From JAHEZL01 sp964406465 (GTDB lineage Bacteria > Bacteroidota > Bacteroidia > Flavobacteriales_C > GCA-002722245), in NCBI GenBank assembly GCA_964406465.1, contig CAYORT010000005.1, positions 79,795 through 143,794 on the forward strand: a stretch of DNA of 64,000 nt, written 5' to 3'. Of this stretch, positions 42,300 through 51,192 are shown one piece after another (the stretch's first letter is position 1; each line of letters opens with the position of its first letter). The notes beneath the pieces are model-generated. The model was not told where the DNA came from. It saw nothing but the letters and a program-made list of their open reading frames with translations, and searched no databases. The translations under genes were made by a program, and so were the position numbers.

Positions 42300-42902
42300 T
42301 TAATTGTTTGTTTGTGGGTCCCACTTAATACTAACGATAATTTCATTTTTTCTTCCCACGATTTGATAGGGAGCATTGTATCCCAAAAAGCGAAAATTCC
42401 CATAATATTCAATGTTCTTGGCTTTTAATGCGTTTTCGAGTTTTTGTGCGTGCGATTTTATGAGCTCATCATTGGCATATCCGCCAAAACTGGTTACTGC
42501 AACGAATTCTTCTTCACTAGTAAAAATGCTTACCGATGAATCGTTTGGTTGCGGAAGATTGTTTGAAGTGTATTCACTAGGCATTACAAAACTCATAGAC
42601 GAAGCAGTATCGTTGATGTTCATGTGAACGGGAGTTGTCATGGCAATGTTTGTTTTCGATTGATTGCCTCCAAAAATATAATTGGCTAATTTTCTAAAAC
42701 CTGGGGAAGCTAATTCTTTATATGATGTAGCTTTCATTGTTACGCATGCCATAGTGGTTGCAGGATAGAATCGAATCTCATACTCTGCTTCGGTTTTTAT
42801 AACCTTGTACTGTTGTGTTTCCGTTTGTGCCAAAATTAGATAGCTTTGGAAAATAATTAGTATAAGTGCAACAACTGCAATTGTAATTAAAATCAATTTC
42901 AT
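42300..42902 (-). CDS. SOUL-family haem-binding-like protein
   Basis: The start at 42902 gives 200 residues; an earlier in-frame ATG at 42947 would overlap the upstream gene. The product has an N-terminal TM/signal segment (about 3-22) followed by a SOUL domain: YEIRFYPATTMACV near residue 40, FGGNQSKTNIAMTTPVHM near 78, and the later SFVMPSEYT. SOUL proteins bind haem or porphyrin, but the bacterial role is unclear. It is 28 bp after the SDR-DUF2867 gene. Confidence 0.88.
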   Translation of the reverse strand: MKLILITIAVVALILIIFQSYLILAQTETQQYKVIKTEAEYEIRFYPATTMACVTMKATSYKELASPGFRKLANYIFGGNQSKTNIAMTTPVHMNINDTASSMSFVMPSEYTSNNLPQPNDSSVSIFTSEEEFVAVTSFGGYANDELIKSHAQKLENALKAKNIEYYGNFRFLGYNAPYQIVGRKNEIIVSIKWDPQTNN

Positions 42903-42930
42903 GGTTGATTGTTTTAAGGTAAGTAAAAAT

Positions 42931-44358
42931 TTATGAGGATTCAGCAAGTTTATTTATCATGCCTTTAAAAATAAATCCATGAAAAGGCAGTGCAGCATAC
43001 CAGTATAGTCGGCCCATCAAGCCCAGCGGTCGAAAGGTGGCAGTTTGCGTTAAAACATTCTTATCGTCTATTTTAAATTCCAACCATGCCTCGCCTGGTA
43101 ATTTCATTTCAGCAAATAGCAGCAGTCGTTTTTCTTTTTTGTCGGCTAAAATAACCCTCCAAAAATCAAGAGTTTCGCCAGTAACTATTTCTGTCTCGTT
43201 TTTTCTTCCTCTTCGCATTCCAACGCCTCCAACCAGCTGATCTAAAATGCCTCTTATTTCCCAAAGCCAATTGCCATAATACCATCCTGTTTTACCGCCT
43301 ATAGCCCATATTTTGTCAAGAGAAGCAGCACTGTTCTCCAATTTTACCGAGCGAATATCTTTAAAACATCCATTAACGGGTACCTCAATGTATTTTGAAA
43401 ATCCATTGTTGAATAGGTCACTTGTTTGAGCGTCTTTCCAACTCGATATCACTTGATTTTGTTCTATTTTGTCAAAGGCGAGCTGTATCGAAGTATCGTA
43501 ATCAATTAGTTTAATGCCAAGGAGCGTTGATAGATTGTTGGCTTTGCAAGTCACCTCTATTTTCATGCTATTTACTAAATTTTTTGCCAGAGCATAGGAG
43601 GTGGCCGTAACAAAATATAACCAGTAGGAAGATATTCTTGGTGTCATCACTGGTACAATAAGAATGCGCCTTTTTAATCCTCGTATTTTGGCGAAATGTA
43701 AAAGCATATCTTTATAGCTTAGTATATCGGGACCACCAATATCGTAGCTCATGTTATAGGTTTCTGTCTTTCCAATCACACCAATTAAAAATTCAATAAC
43801 ATTGCGAATGGCTATGGGTTGACATTTTGTTTTTAACCATTTAGGTGTAATCATAAATGGTAATTTTTCTACCAAATCGCGAATAATTTCAAAGGAGGCA
43901 CTCCCCGAACCCACTATTATGCCTGCCTTTAATGTTGTGAGTGCAAATTTCGAATCTGCTAAAGTGGTTTCCACATTTTTTCTTGATGACAAATGCTTCG
44001 ATAACTCTTTCGAATTGCTAATTCCACTGAGGTAAATGACTTGCTTGGCATTTGTTTGTTCGATTCGACTTTTAAAATTGGTTGCACATATTTCTTCCAT
44101 CGTTTCAAAGTCGCCGCTTTGTGTAGACATGGAGTGAATAAGGTAGTAAGCAACATCAATATCATTTGGAATTTCTTGTAAGCTGTCTTTATTTAAAAAG
44201 TCAGCTTCTATTACTTTGAGATTTGAGGTTGAATAATTTTTCCAATTGAATCTGTTTTTATCTCGAACGCAACAGACAACCTCATGCCCATTTTCTAATA
44301 AAACGGGCAATAATCTTTGCGCGATATAGCCAGTTACCCCGGTAAGTAAAATTTTCAT
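42931..44358 (-). CDS. SDR-DUF2867 fusion protein
   Basis: The 475-residue protein has an N-terminal atypical SDR of the NmrA type (TGVTGYIAQRLLP near residue 7, YYLIHSM near 71, IYLSGI near 108). A C-terminal DUF2867 domain contains GWYYGNWLWEIRG, GETLDFWRV and PGEAWLEFKI. The fusion is a known architecture of unknown substrate. It is divergent from the bacilliredoxin gene with 282 bp between, in which I see no clear promoter, RNA or hairpin apart from a weak TAACTTTA at 44608-44615. Confidence 0.9.
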   Translation of the reverse strand: MKILLTGVTGYIAQRLLPVLLENGHEVVCCVRDKNRFNWKNYSTSNLKVIEADFLNKDSLQEIPNDIDVAYYLIHSMSTQSGDFETMEEICATNFKSRIEQTNAKQVIYLSGISNSKELSKHLSSRKNVETTLADSKFALTTLKAGIIVGSGSASFEIIRDLVEKLPFMITPKWLKTKCQPIAIRNVIEFLIGVIGKTETYNMSYDIGGPDILSYKDMLLHFAKIRGLKRRILIVPVMTPRISSYWLYFVTATSYALAKNLVNSMKIEVTCKANNLSTLLGIKLIDYDTSIQLAFDKIEQNQVISSWKDAQTSDLFNNGFSKYIEVPVNGCFKDIRSVKLENSAASLDKIWAIGGKTGWYYGNWLWEIRGILDQLVGGVGMRRGRKNETEIVTGETLDFWRVILADKKEKRLLLFAEMKLPGEAWLEFKIDDKNVLTQTATFRPLGLMGRLYWYAALPFHGFIFKGMINKLAESS

Positions 44359-44640
44359 AAATGTAAATTTTAAATTATACGGCTTTTCATAGGTCTATTC
44401 AATTAATTGATGTCTTTTTATTTAAGCATCAAGTCGATTTCCTTTTGTTAGAATTGCTTTATTTTTTTCGCTGTGGCAAGCAATTTATCGCTTCGTACTA
44501 ATGTATGCCTTAAATACTTTTTTTGCGACAATTGGGGTGTTCCAAATAATAATGAGCACATCAATATTATTTATCGTTAAAAAAATCTATTGCGCGATTT
44601 TCTTGGTTAACTTTAGCCTTCAATCTTTAAAATAAATTTT

Positions 44641-45060
44641 ATGTATCCAGAAGAAATAGTTCTCCCATTGAAAGCAGATTTGACTTCGGCAGGTTTTGCT
44701 GATGTTCGCACTGCAGAAGAAGTTGATCAAATTATAAATTCAGGAAAAGAAGAAACTGTGATGTTAGTGGTGAATTCTGTTTGTGGTTGTGCTGCAAGAA
44801 ATGCTCGTCCGGCCGCTAAAATGGCTGTTCAACATGCCACTAAAAAACCTTCGAAATTAACTACGGTTTTTGCAGGTTTTGATGGTGATGCTGTTCAACG
44901 CGCCCGTCAGTATATGTTGCCTTACCCTCCATCTTCTCCGGCTATTGCCTTATTTAAGAATGGTAAGTTGGTGCACATGATTGAAAGACATGCTATCGAA
45001 GGAAGACCGGCTGAATTGATTGCTGAGAATTTGATTGCTGCTTTCGACGAATACTGCTAA
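44641..45060 (+). CDS. BrxA/BrxB-family bacilliredoxin
   Basis: The 139-residue thioredoxin-fold protein carries the CGC active site (Cys48-Gly49-Cys50) in VNSVCGCAARNARP and the conserved YPPSSP near 100. BrxA/BrxB (YphP/YqiW) remove bacillithiol or similar thiols from proteins. Bacteroidota homologues suggest a comparable low-molecular-weight thiol. It stands alone, flanked by a tandem 14-bp repeat on the 3' side. Confidence 0.93.
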   Translation: MYPEEIVLPLKADLTSAGFADVRTAEEVDQIINSGKEETVMLVVNSVCGCAARNARPAAKMAVQHATKKPSKLTTVFAGFDGDAVQRARQYMLPYPPSSPAIALFKNGKLVHMIERHAIEGRPAELIAENLIAAFDEYC

Positions 45061-45065
45061 TCTTG

Positions 45066-45093
45066 GTTCAAAGTTTAATGTTCAAAGTTCAAT
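45066..45093. repeat. Tandem 14-bp repeat after the bacilliredoxin gene
   Basis: GTTCAAAGTTTAAT and GTTCAAAGTTCAAT are adjacent, one mismatch apart. Each is itself two related heptamers (GTTYAAN), just before the plsC stop. Confidence 0.75.
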
Positions 45094-45094
45094 G

Positions 45095-45841
45095 TTAGCT
45101 TTGAATTTTTAATTCATTTGAAATAACTTCATGAACTTTTTCCATAAGGGACTCCGCATCTTTTTGCGTGAGTCCTTTTGTTTCTATTGGGTCGAGAACG
45201 ACCATTCTGCTTCTTCCTGGGGTGCCTAAGCTCTTAAATAAACCTTTTCCACCTTCCAGTCTTTTGTAGTTGTCTAAGAAGACCACAGGTACAATAGGAA
45301 TTTTCTCTGATATGGCCAGCTTGAAAGCACCACCTTTAAATTTTTGCATTTCGGGAGCTTTTTTAGAGCGCGTACCTTCGGGGAAGATGAGCATGTTGAT
45401 GCCTTGTGATATTTTCTCGCTGCATTCGGTTAAAGAATCCATGCCCGAAACCAAACTTTTTCTATCTACCGTGACATTCATCCCTCTAAAGTTGGTTCGA
45501 AATAGAGGTACTTTTTTAAGTTCTTTTTTAGCAAGGAAAGAGAAGTGCTCACCCAACAAAGTGTAAGGAACAACAATGTCTAATTGTGAAGTGTGGTTTG
45601 ATACAATGATGTAGCCGTTTTTCTCGGGCAATTTACCCTTCATTTTACGAAGTGGAATGATACCAATTGGAATTAAGATACTCCATGCCCAAAATCTATA
45701 AATCTTGTAGCAGAGATGGTAATTTTTTAAAACTACTATCGACAAATAAACGAAAGGGAAATAGAAAAGTGTGGTAATAATCATTACGATTAAGAACCAA
45801 ATTTTCCATGGAAAAAATAGGATGACCAGTAGTTTTTTCAC
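45095..45841 (-). CDS. plsC: 1-acyl-sn-glycerol-3-phosphate acyltransferase
   Basis: PlsC acylates lysophosphatidic acid at sn-2 in phospholipid synthesis. The 248-residue protein has an N-terminal hydrophobic region and the NHTSQLD (H-x4-D) motif at His83/Asp88. FPEGTRSKK near 152 and the IPIVPV block near 178 are also present. The start is GTG at 45841. A possible -7 element ends 4 bases before it. Copy B of the palindromic element lies upstream. Confidence 0.9.
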   Translation of the reverse strand: MKKLLVILFFPWKIWFLIVMIITTLFYFPFVYLSIVVLKNYHLCYKIYRFWAWSILIPIGIIPLRKMKGKLPEKNGYIIVSNHTSQLDIVVPYTLLGEHFSFLAKKELKKVPLFRTNFRGMNVTVDRKSLVSGMDSLTECSEKISQGINMLIFPEGTRSKKAPEMQKFKGGAFKLAISEKIPIVPVVFLDNYKRLEGGKGLFKSLGTPGRSRMVVLDPIETKGLTQKDAESLMEKVHEVISNELKIQS

Positions 45842-45845
45842 GAGG

Positions 45846-45853
45846 CTAAAATA
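45846..45853 (-). promoter_or_regulatory. Possible -7 element at the plsC start
   Basis: The minus strand reads TATTTTAG four bases before GTG. The stretch around the start is identical to that of folK over 17 bases. Confidence 0.3.
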
Positions 45854-45894
45854 AACAAAATAAGAACAAACTCTATTTCTGCGGAATGGTAGTG

Positions 45895-46043
45895 CTAACT
45901 AATCCCTCTTAGAGAAGAGGGTGAGCGGAAATGCCTGTGTATTGGAGGGAGATGGAACTATCATATTTTCAAGAAGGTGAGTCCATCTCCCTGCAGCGCG
46001 CGAGGCGAAATCTCACCCCTCTTCTCTAAGAGGGATTAGTTAG
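45895..46043. repeat. Palindromic element, copy B (149 bp)
   Basis: Nearly perfect outer inverted repeats of about 30 bp (CTAACTAATCCCTCTTAGAG at the left end) enclose the inner GGGAGATGGA...TCCATCTCCC. It is inverted relative to copy A. It fills half of the 310-bp gap 45842-46151; the rest holds only the atpC terminator. Confidence 0.87.
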
Positions 46044-46100
46044 TGATTCCAGGCTTAAAATGAATTTTGTAATTTAAATAGAGTGAATAATCATATAAAC

Positions 46101-46134
46101 AAAAAACCCTTTCGCCGTTCGACGAAAGGGTTTT
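46101..46134 (-). terminator. Intrinsic terminator after atpC
   Basis: A 12-bp stem (46103-46114 with 46123-46134) with an 8-base loop is followed on the minus strand by a T-run, 18 bp after the atpC stop. Confidence 0.87.
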
Positions 46135-46151
46135 GTTATAAGCGTATGATT

Positions 46152-46385
46152 TTATTCAGCTAAAACGATCACTTTGTTGTTCAATACTTCCACAACGCCA
46201 CCGTTGATTTTGAAAGCTTGATCACCTTTGCTAGTTTTTACTGTTATTTCTCCTTTACCTAATGCTGAGATTAGTGGAGCGTGTCCCTTTAAGAACTGCA
46301 TTGAACCGCTAATGCCTGGCACTGTTACAGCTTCGGCTTCGCCTTCAAAAAGTTTTTTATCGGGAGTTAAGATATCTAAAATCAT
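46152..46385 (-). CDS. atpC: ATP synthase epsilon subunit, short form
   Basis: The 77-residue protein is the N-terminal beta-sandwich of the F1 epsilon subunit (LTPDKKLFEGEAEAVTVPG, GHAPLISALGKGEI, INGGVVEVLNNKVIVL). The C-terminal helical domain of the usual 130-140 residue form, which inhibits ATP hydrolysis, is absent. This short form is common in Bacteroidota, so it is not a truncation. It is 8 bp downstream of atpD. Confidence 0.93.
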   Translation of the reverse strand: MILDILTPDKKLFEGEAEAVTVPGISGSMQFLKGHAPLISALGKGEITVKTSKGDQAFKINGGVVEVLNNKVIVLAE

Positions 46386-46393
46386 TGTTTTTA

Positions 46394-47902
46394 CTATTTA
46401 GTAGAACCCATCATTTTCTTTCCTTTGTTCACTGCATCTTCGATAGTACCTACCAAGTTGAATGCAGCCTCAGGATACTCATCCATTTCACCATCAAGAA
46501 TCATGTTGAATCCTTTGATAGTATCTTGAATGTCTACCAATACACCTTTCAAACCAGTAAATTGCTCTGCTACGTGGAAAGGTTGAGACAAGAATCTTTG
46601 AACCCTTCTAGCGCGGCTTACTACCAATTTATCTTCTTCAGAAAGCTCATCCATACCTAAGATGGCGATGATATCTTGAAGTTCTTTATAACGTTGTAAG
46701 ATGTATTTAACTCTTTGAGCACAGTTGTAGTGAGCTTCACCAATTACTTGAGGAGTCAAGATTCTAGAAGTAGAATCTAGAGGATCCACCGCAGGGTAGA
46801 TACCTAGCTCGGCAATTTTACGGCTCAATACTGTAGTAGCATCTAAGTGGGCGAAAGTAGTAGCCGGAGCTGGATCCGTCAAGTCATCCGCAGGTACGTA
46901 TACCGCTTGTACAGAGGTAATAGATCCACGTTTGGTTGAAGTAATACGCTCTTGCATCATACCCATCTCAGTAGCCAATGTTGGTTGGTAACCTACCGCT
47001 GAAGGCATACGGCCTAACAATGCAGATACCTCAGAACCAGCTTGTGTAAAGCGGAAGATATTATCGATAAAGAAAAGAACGTCACGTCCTTGACCTTGGT
47101 CGTTACCATCACGGAAGTACTCAGCTAAAGTCAAACCAGATAAAGCAACACGTGCTCTAGAACCAGGTGGCTCATTCATTTGTCCGAATACCAATGTAGC
47201 CTGAGACTCAGAAAGTTGTTTAGTATCAACTTTAGATAAATCCCATCCACCTTCTTCCATTGAATGTTTAAAAGCATCACCATATTTAATAACGCCAGAT
47301 TCGATCATCTCACGTAATAAGTCATTTCCTTCACGAGTTCTCTCACCAACACCTGCGAATACAGATAAACCAGAGTGACCTTTCGCAATATTGTTAATCA
47401 ACTCCATAATCAATACGGTTTTACCTACACCGGCACCACCGAACAAACCAATTTTACCACCTTTTGGGTATGGCTCAATTAAGTCGATAACTTTAATACC
47501 TGTAAATAATACCTCAGTTGAAGTAGATAATTCTTCGAATTTAGGAGGCATTTTGTGGATAGGATACCCACCAGCCTTGCTAAGTTGTCCGATACCATCG
47601 ATTGCATCTCCCACTACGTTGAACAAACGACCTTTAATTTGATCGCCTACCGGCATAGTGATAGCAGCACCTGTAGCTACAACCTCCATTCCACGACGAA
47701 GTCCGTCGGTAGAGTCCATAGAAATAGCACGAATGGTATCTTCACCAATGTGTTGCTGACATTCTAAAATAATTTTTTGTCCGTTTGCCCCTGTGATTTC
47801 AAGAGCGTCGTAGATGTTTGGTAGTTCAGCACCTTCAGTGCTAAAACAAACGTCGATAACAGGACCGATGATCTGAGAAATTTTACCTACCTGAGTTGAC
47901 AT
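46394..47902 (-). CDS. atpD: ATP synthase F1 beta subunit
   Basis: AtpD is the catalytic subunit of F1. I place the start at 47902 (502 residues, MSTQVGKISQIIGP); the 20 extra residues of a longer frame are not family-like. The P-loop GGAGVGKT near residue 150, GERTREG near 185, the catalytic DNIFRFTQAGSEVSALLGRMPSAVG region near 255 and SRARR are present. Only atpD and atpC are here; the rest of the ATP synthase operon is elsewhere, as in many Bacteroidota. Confidence 0.97.
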   Translation of the reverse strand: MSTQVGKISQIIGPVIDVCFSTEGAELPNIYDALEITGANGQKIILECQQHIGEDTIRAISMDSTDGLRRGMEVVATGAAITMPVGDQIKGRLFNVVGDAIDGIGQLSKAGGYPIHKMPPKFEELSTSTEVLFTGIKVIDLIEPYPKGGKIGLFGGAGVGKTVLIMELINNIAKGHSGLSVFAGVGERTREGNDLLREMIESGVIKYGDAFKHSMEEGGWDLSKVDTKQLSESQATLVFGQMNEPPGSRARVALSGLTLAEYFRDGNDQGQGRDVLFFIDNIFRFTQAGSEVSALLGRMPSAVGYQPTLATEMGMMQERITSTKRGSITSVQAVYVPADDLTDPAPATTFAHLDATTVLSRKIAELGIYPAVDPLDSTSRILTPQVIGEAHYNCAQRVKYILQRYKELQDIIAILGMDELSEEDKLVVSRARRVQRFLSQPFHVAEQFTGLKGVLVDIQDTIKGFNMILDGEMDEYPEAAFNLVGTIEDAVNKGKKMMGSTK

Positions 47903-47996
47903 TATTATTGAGTTATTAGTGATTCTTTCTTTAATTCGGGTGCGAAGATAACGGTTTTTCATAAAAAGAAGTAATGATGTTAGTCATTTATTTTCC

Positions 47997-48004
47997 TATT
48001 TTTG
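47997..48004 (+). promoter_or_regulatory. -7 promoter element of ribF
   Basis: A perfect TATTTTTG lies 36 bp before the GTG start. No FMN riboswitch is recognisable in the short leader. Confidence 0.45.
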
Positions 48005-48040
48005 AACAAGCTGTTAAAATTTAGGGCAGCAAACTAGAAA

Positions 48041-48967
48041 GTGAAAGTATATTATCGTCTGGAAGACTTCTCTACGCTTAAGAATGCGGTGGTGACCACC
48101 GGTACTTTTGATGGTGTTCATTTGGGACATCAAACCATCATAAAAAGATTAAAAGAGATTGCTCAAAAGGAAAAAGGAGAGACGGTGGTGATTACTTTTG
48201 AGCCTCATCCGCGCATTGTAATTTATAATGATACCAGTATTAGATTGATCAATTCGGTGCCAGAGAAGATAGAACTTCTTGAAAAAGAGGGAATTGACCA
48301 TTTGATTATTATTCCGTTCAATAAAGAGTTTTCGCGCACTTCATCCATTGATTTTATAAGAAACATCTTGGTAGGTGTTATTGGCACCAAGAAGTTGGTG
48401 ATTGGCTACAACCATTTTTTTGGTCGAAACAGAGAGGGGTCATTCGCTCATTTGAAGGAATATGGTCCGGTTTATGGTTTCGATGTTGAAGAAATACCGG
48501 CTCAAGAGATAGACAATATAGATATAAGTTCAACTAAAATTAGAGAAGCGATAGAAAAAGGGGAAGTAAGATTGGCCAACAATTATTTAGGTCATCCTTT
48601 CTCGCTTCGAGGAAAAGTGGTAGAAGGCAATAAGTTGGGCATGACGATAGGCTTTCCAACGGCGAATTTAAGCGTTGATGCTAGCTATAAGATTATTCCT
48701 GCCATAGGTGTTTATGCGGTGAAAGTGTTGATTGAAGGCGTTGAGTATGGCGCGATGTTGAATATTGGCAAAAGGCCAACGGTACAAGAAGAAGGAAATA
48801 TTTCTATTGAGGTGAACGTTTTCGACTTCTCTAGCGATTTGTATGGCAAAGAGATAAAGGTGCTTTTTCATTCGCGAGTTCGCGATGAGCGAAAGTTTGA
48901 TGGAATTGAGCAGCTTAAGGAGCAGTTGCAAAGAGATAAAATGAATTGTAAACAATTATTGTCATGA
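48041..48967 (+). CDS. ribF: Bifunctional riboflavin kinase/FAD synthetase
   Basis: RibF makes FMN and FAD. The 308-residue protein has the N-terminal FAD synthetase with GTFDGVHLGHQ near residue 21, GYNHFFGRNREG near 126 and ISSTKIREAI near 166. The C-terminal flavokinase has GFPTANL near 206 and the NIGKRPTV segment. The start is GTG. The LRR gene begins 4 bases before its stop, so the two are coupled. Confidence 0.96.
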   Translation: MKVYYRLEDFSTLKNAVVTTGTFDGVHLGHQTIIKRLKEIAQKEKGETVVITFEPHPRIVIYNDTSIRLINSVPEKIELLEKEGIDHLIIIPFNKEFSRTSSIDFIRNILVGVIGTKKLVIGYNHFFGRNREGSFAHLKEYGPVYGFDVEEIPAQEIDNIDISSTKIREAIEKGEVRLANNYLGHPFSLRGKVVEGNKLGMTIGFPTANLSVDASYKIIPAIGVYAVKVLIEGVEYGAMLNIGKRPTVQEEGNISIEVNVFDFSSDLYGKEIKVLFHSRVRDERKFDGIEQLKEQLQRDKMNCKQLLS

Positions 48968-49563
48968 GAATCAAACATATATTCGCGCTAATCTTTGTTG
49001 TTGCCTTTGCAAGTGTCAATGCACAAGAAGATTCAATTGTTGGTGTGTTGAAGAAGACCGCTGCCTATACCAATTTGAAATTGGCGATGAATGATAGTGC
49101 CAGTGTGGTTAAGTTGGTGTTGCGTTCACAAAAATTCACCGAATTTCCGCAAGAGATTTTGGCATTTAAAAACCTTGAGTATTTAGATTTGTCGAACAAT
49201 AAACTTAAATCAATACCACGCGAGATTGCCCAGCTAACAAAATTGAAAGTATTGATTATTGAGGGTAATAAGCTGAGCGATTTACCAGTTGAGTTGTATT
49301 CACTTTACGATTTGCGTGTGCTTAATGTGGGTAGAAATCAATTGTATTATCTTTCTTCAAAGATTTCGAATTTAACCGAGTTGGTTCAGTTGGATATTTG
49401 GAGTAACAATATTGCTGAGTTTCCCGAAGAGATTTCTAAGCTAAGTCATTTGAAAGTGGTTGACATGCGTTCTATATCTATGAACGATGAGCAACAAGCA
49501 GAGATATTGCGTTTATTACCCAAAACCAAAGTGCTTTTAGATGTGAGTTGCCATTGTAATTAA
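48964..49563 (+). CDS. Secreted leucine-rich-repeat protein
   Basis: The 199-residue protein has a signal peptide (cleavage near AFASVNAQ, residue 21) and about four LRRs of 22-23 residues with LxxLxLxxNxLxxIP: LEYLDLSNNKLKSIP, LKVLIIEGNKLSDLP, LRVLNVGRNQLYYL. The C-terminus holds a C-x-C pair. It probably acts in the periplasm or outside the cell as a binding module. Its start overlaps ribF by 4 bp and its stop overlaps the convergent lipoprotein gene by 4 bp. Confidence 0.85.
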   Translation: MRIKHIFALIFVVAFASVNAQEDSIVGVLKKTAAYTNLKLAMNDSASVVKLVLRSQKFTEFPQEILAFKNLEYLDLSNNKLKSIPREIAQLTKLKVLIIEGNKLSDLPVELYSLYDLRVLNVGRNQLYYLSSKISNLTELVQLDIWSNNIAEFPEEISKLSHLKVVDMRSISMNDEQQAEILRLLPKTKVLLDVSCHCN

Positions 49564-50411
49564 TTTACAATAGAACTTCTCAAGCTAGCAATATTCGATT
49601 TTATTTTTTCAAAAGATTGGTCTTCCATGGTGTATGTTTTTGTAGAGTCGGCAGCTACCGACACCTTCAACTCACCATAAAATTCTTGTATTTTAATAAG
49701 TTGAGATTTAATGAGTGCTAAGTCGGCATCTTTGCAGTCACTTAACAAGTTGATCAAATGATCTAAAGATGTTTTTTGTTCGGTGATTTTTTGGCGAACT
49801 AAGGTGCCTTTGCCGCTTTCACTTGAAAGGTTGGTAGCGATATAGAGAGCCTCAATCCATCCACCAGCCATAATACCAGCAGCAACCGAATTCATTTTAT
49901 TTTCAAAAAGGTAATTGTCGGTAGTTAAATAAGCTTCGCTAATGATTTGCAATAGCGAGTCTTTATTGTTTTGATTGCTTTCCATTCTAGCAATGATTTT
50001 TTCATTGAAAACATCATTGATTTTAAGCTCCATCGACATTTTTTGAGCAGCTTTTAGGTAAGCCACAGATTGTTGCGGATTATCGAAAACACTTGTAAAA
50101 CTAAGGTCGGCAAAATAAACGCCTAAGTTTAGCGACTGTTCAATAGAAGTAACATATTGAGATGTTTTTTTAGGGTCGTTCAACACCTTAACATCGTAAA
50201 TCACCTTTGATTCTTTAATGATTTCTGCCATTTCAATGGGTGTTGGCATCGCATCAAACACCTTAGCAGCCGATTTAAAATCTTTAAATTGTTCAGCACT
50301 TAAATTGAGTTCGGGTTTTTTTACTTCCTCAACTTCTTCAGTGTTTTCGCCACAGGCGAATAATGCAAAAGCACTTATCAATAGTAGACCTCTTTTAATC
50401 ATAAAATTCAA
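49560..50411 (-). CDS. Putative lipoprotein, helical
   Basis: The 283-residue protein has a hydrophobic leader with lipobox ALFAC (Cys20 from the first Met). An acidic linker (EEVEEV) is followed by an all-helical region with repeated long amphipathic segments. Family not recognised. Translation could begin at either of two ATGs three codons apart. The start is 6 bp after the methyltransferase gene. Confidence 0.7.
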   Translation of the reverse strand: MNFMIKRGLLLISAFALFACGENTEEVEEVKKPELNLSAEQFKDFKSAAKVFDAMPTPIEMAEIIKESKVIYDVKVLNDPKKTSQYVTSIEQSLNLGVYFADLSFTSVFDNPQQSVAYLKAAQKMSMELKINDVFNEKIIARMESNQNNKDSLLQIISEAYLTTDNYLFENKMNSVAAGIMAGGWIEALYIATNLSSESGKGTLVRQKITEQKTSLDHLINLLSDCKDADLALIKSQLIKIQEFYGELKVSVAADSTKTYTMEDQSFEKIKSNIASLRSSIVN

Positions 50412-50417
50412 ATGTGA

Positions 50418-51149
50418 TTACAAACATACTAATTTCAAGTGGATTGGAAAGTTTACTTGTCTAGGTTTATTTCCCCATTTTTCTCGAATTTGGTTTTCTA
50501 CTAGGGCGAGAGGGTTCGACTTGTTTTGGTTGATGTAATGCAACACACTCGACCAAGTGCTGAGATAGCCAATATATTCATCGGCTGAAAGATCAAGTGT
50601 GTAATTAAATTGAGCACTTTCCATTTCCCAGGGAAAAGGAATGGACTTGTATTGTTGCTCGATGTGTCTTCTTTCTTTATCCCAATAAGAACCCACGATA
50701 TCTTGGTATAAGTGAAAAGTAAGTTGGTCGATCTCCTTATTCACCGAATTGAGTCCGTAACACCAAGCCGCAAAAACTCCTCCTTTTTTGATGGTGCGAT
50801 TTACCTCCTTAAAAAATTTATTCAAATCAAACCAATGTAAAGCTTGAGCCACCGTAATTAAATCGAAGGATTGATTTTCAAAAAGCGATGTATTTGCATT
50901 TTGAATGCTGTAGTGAATATTTGATTTTGGCACAGCATGTTCAATTTGTTTTGAACTGATGTCGCTAGCTTCAACCAATTTAAATTTATCGGCCAAGACC
51001 ACTGCCGCTTGTCCGTTACCTGTTGCCACATCCCAAGCCTTATCAAAATTTAAACAACGACTAAAAATAAAATTGTATAAATCTACCGGATATTGAGGTC
51101 GGTACTTGGCATACAAATCGGCTTGTTTCGAGAAATTGTCTTTGCTCAT
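50418..51149 (-). CDS. Class I SAM-dependent methyltransferase
   Basis: The 243-residue protein has the Rossmann SAM-binding motif AWDVATGNGQAAVVL near residue 38, the acidic EASDIS at the end of strand 2, and DLITVAQALHWFDL near 100. The HWFD sequence is typical of trans-aconitate-methyltransferase-like and UbiE/COQ5-like members of Methyltransf_11. The substrate is unknown. It is divergent from the flippase gene with 43 bp between. Confidence 0.85.
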   Translation of the reverse strand: MSKDNFSKQADLYAKYRPQYPVDLYNFIFSRCLNFDKAWDVATGNGQAAVVLADKFKLVEASDISSKQIEHAVPKSNIHYSIQNANTSLFENQSFDLITVAQALHWFDLNKFFKEVNRTIKKGGVFAAWCYGLNSVNKEIDQLTFHLYQDIVGSYWDKERRHIEQQYKSIPFPWEMESAQFNYTLDLSADEYIGYLSTWSSVLHYINQNKSNPLALVENQIREKWGNKPRQVNFPIHLKLVCL

Positions 51150-51192
51150 TATTCTAAACTAATAATTTATACTTTTAGCGTCAATAATAATT

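Noticed and set aside
44359..44640. Small RNA or missed gene in the 282-bp gap
   Set aside because: No ORF with family features and no terminator-like hairpin; only a weak -7-like box before the bacilliredoxin gene.
46385..46660. 91-codon plus-strand ORF opposite atpD
   Set aside because: Antisense shadow of a highly conserved gene; no plausible protein features.
47903..47962. 20 extra residues on AtpD
   Set aside because: They do not resemble the family; MSTQVGKI at 47902 is the usual start.
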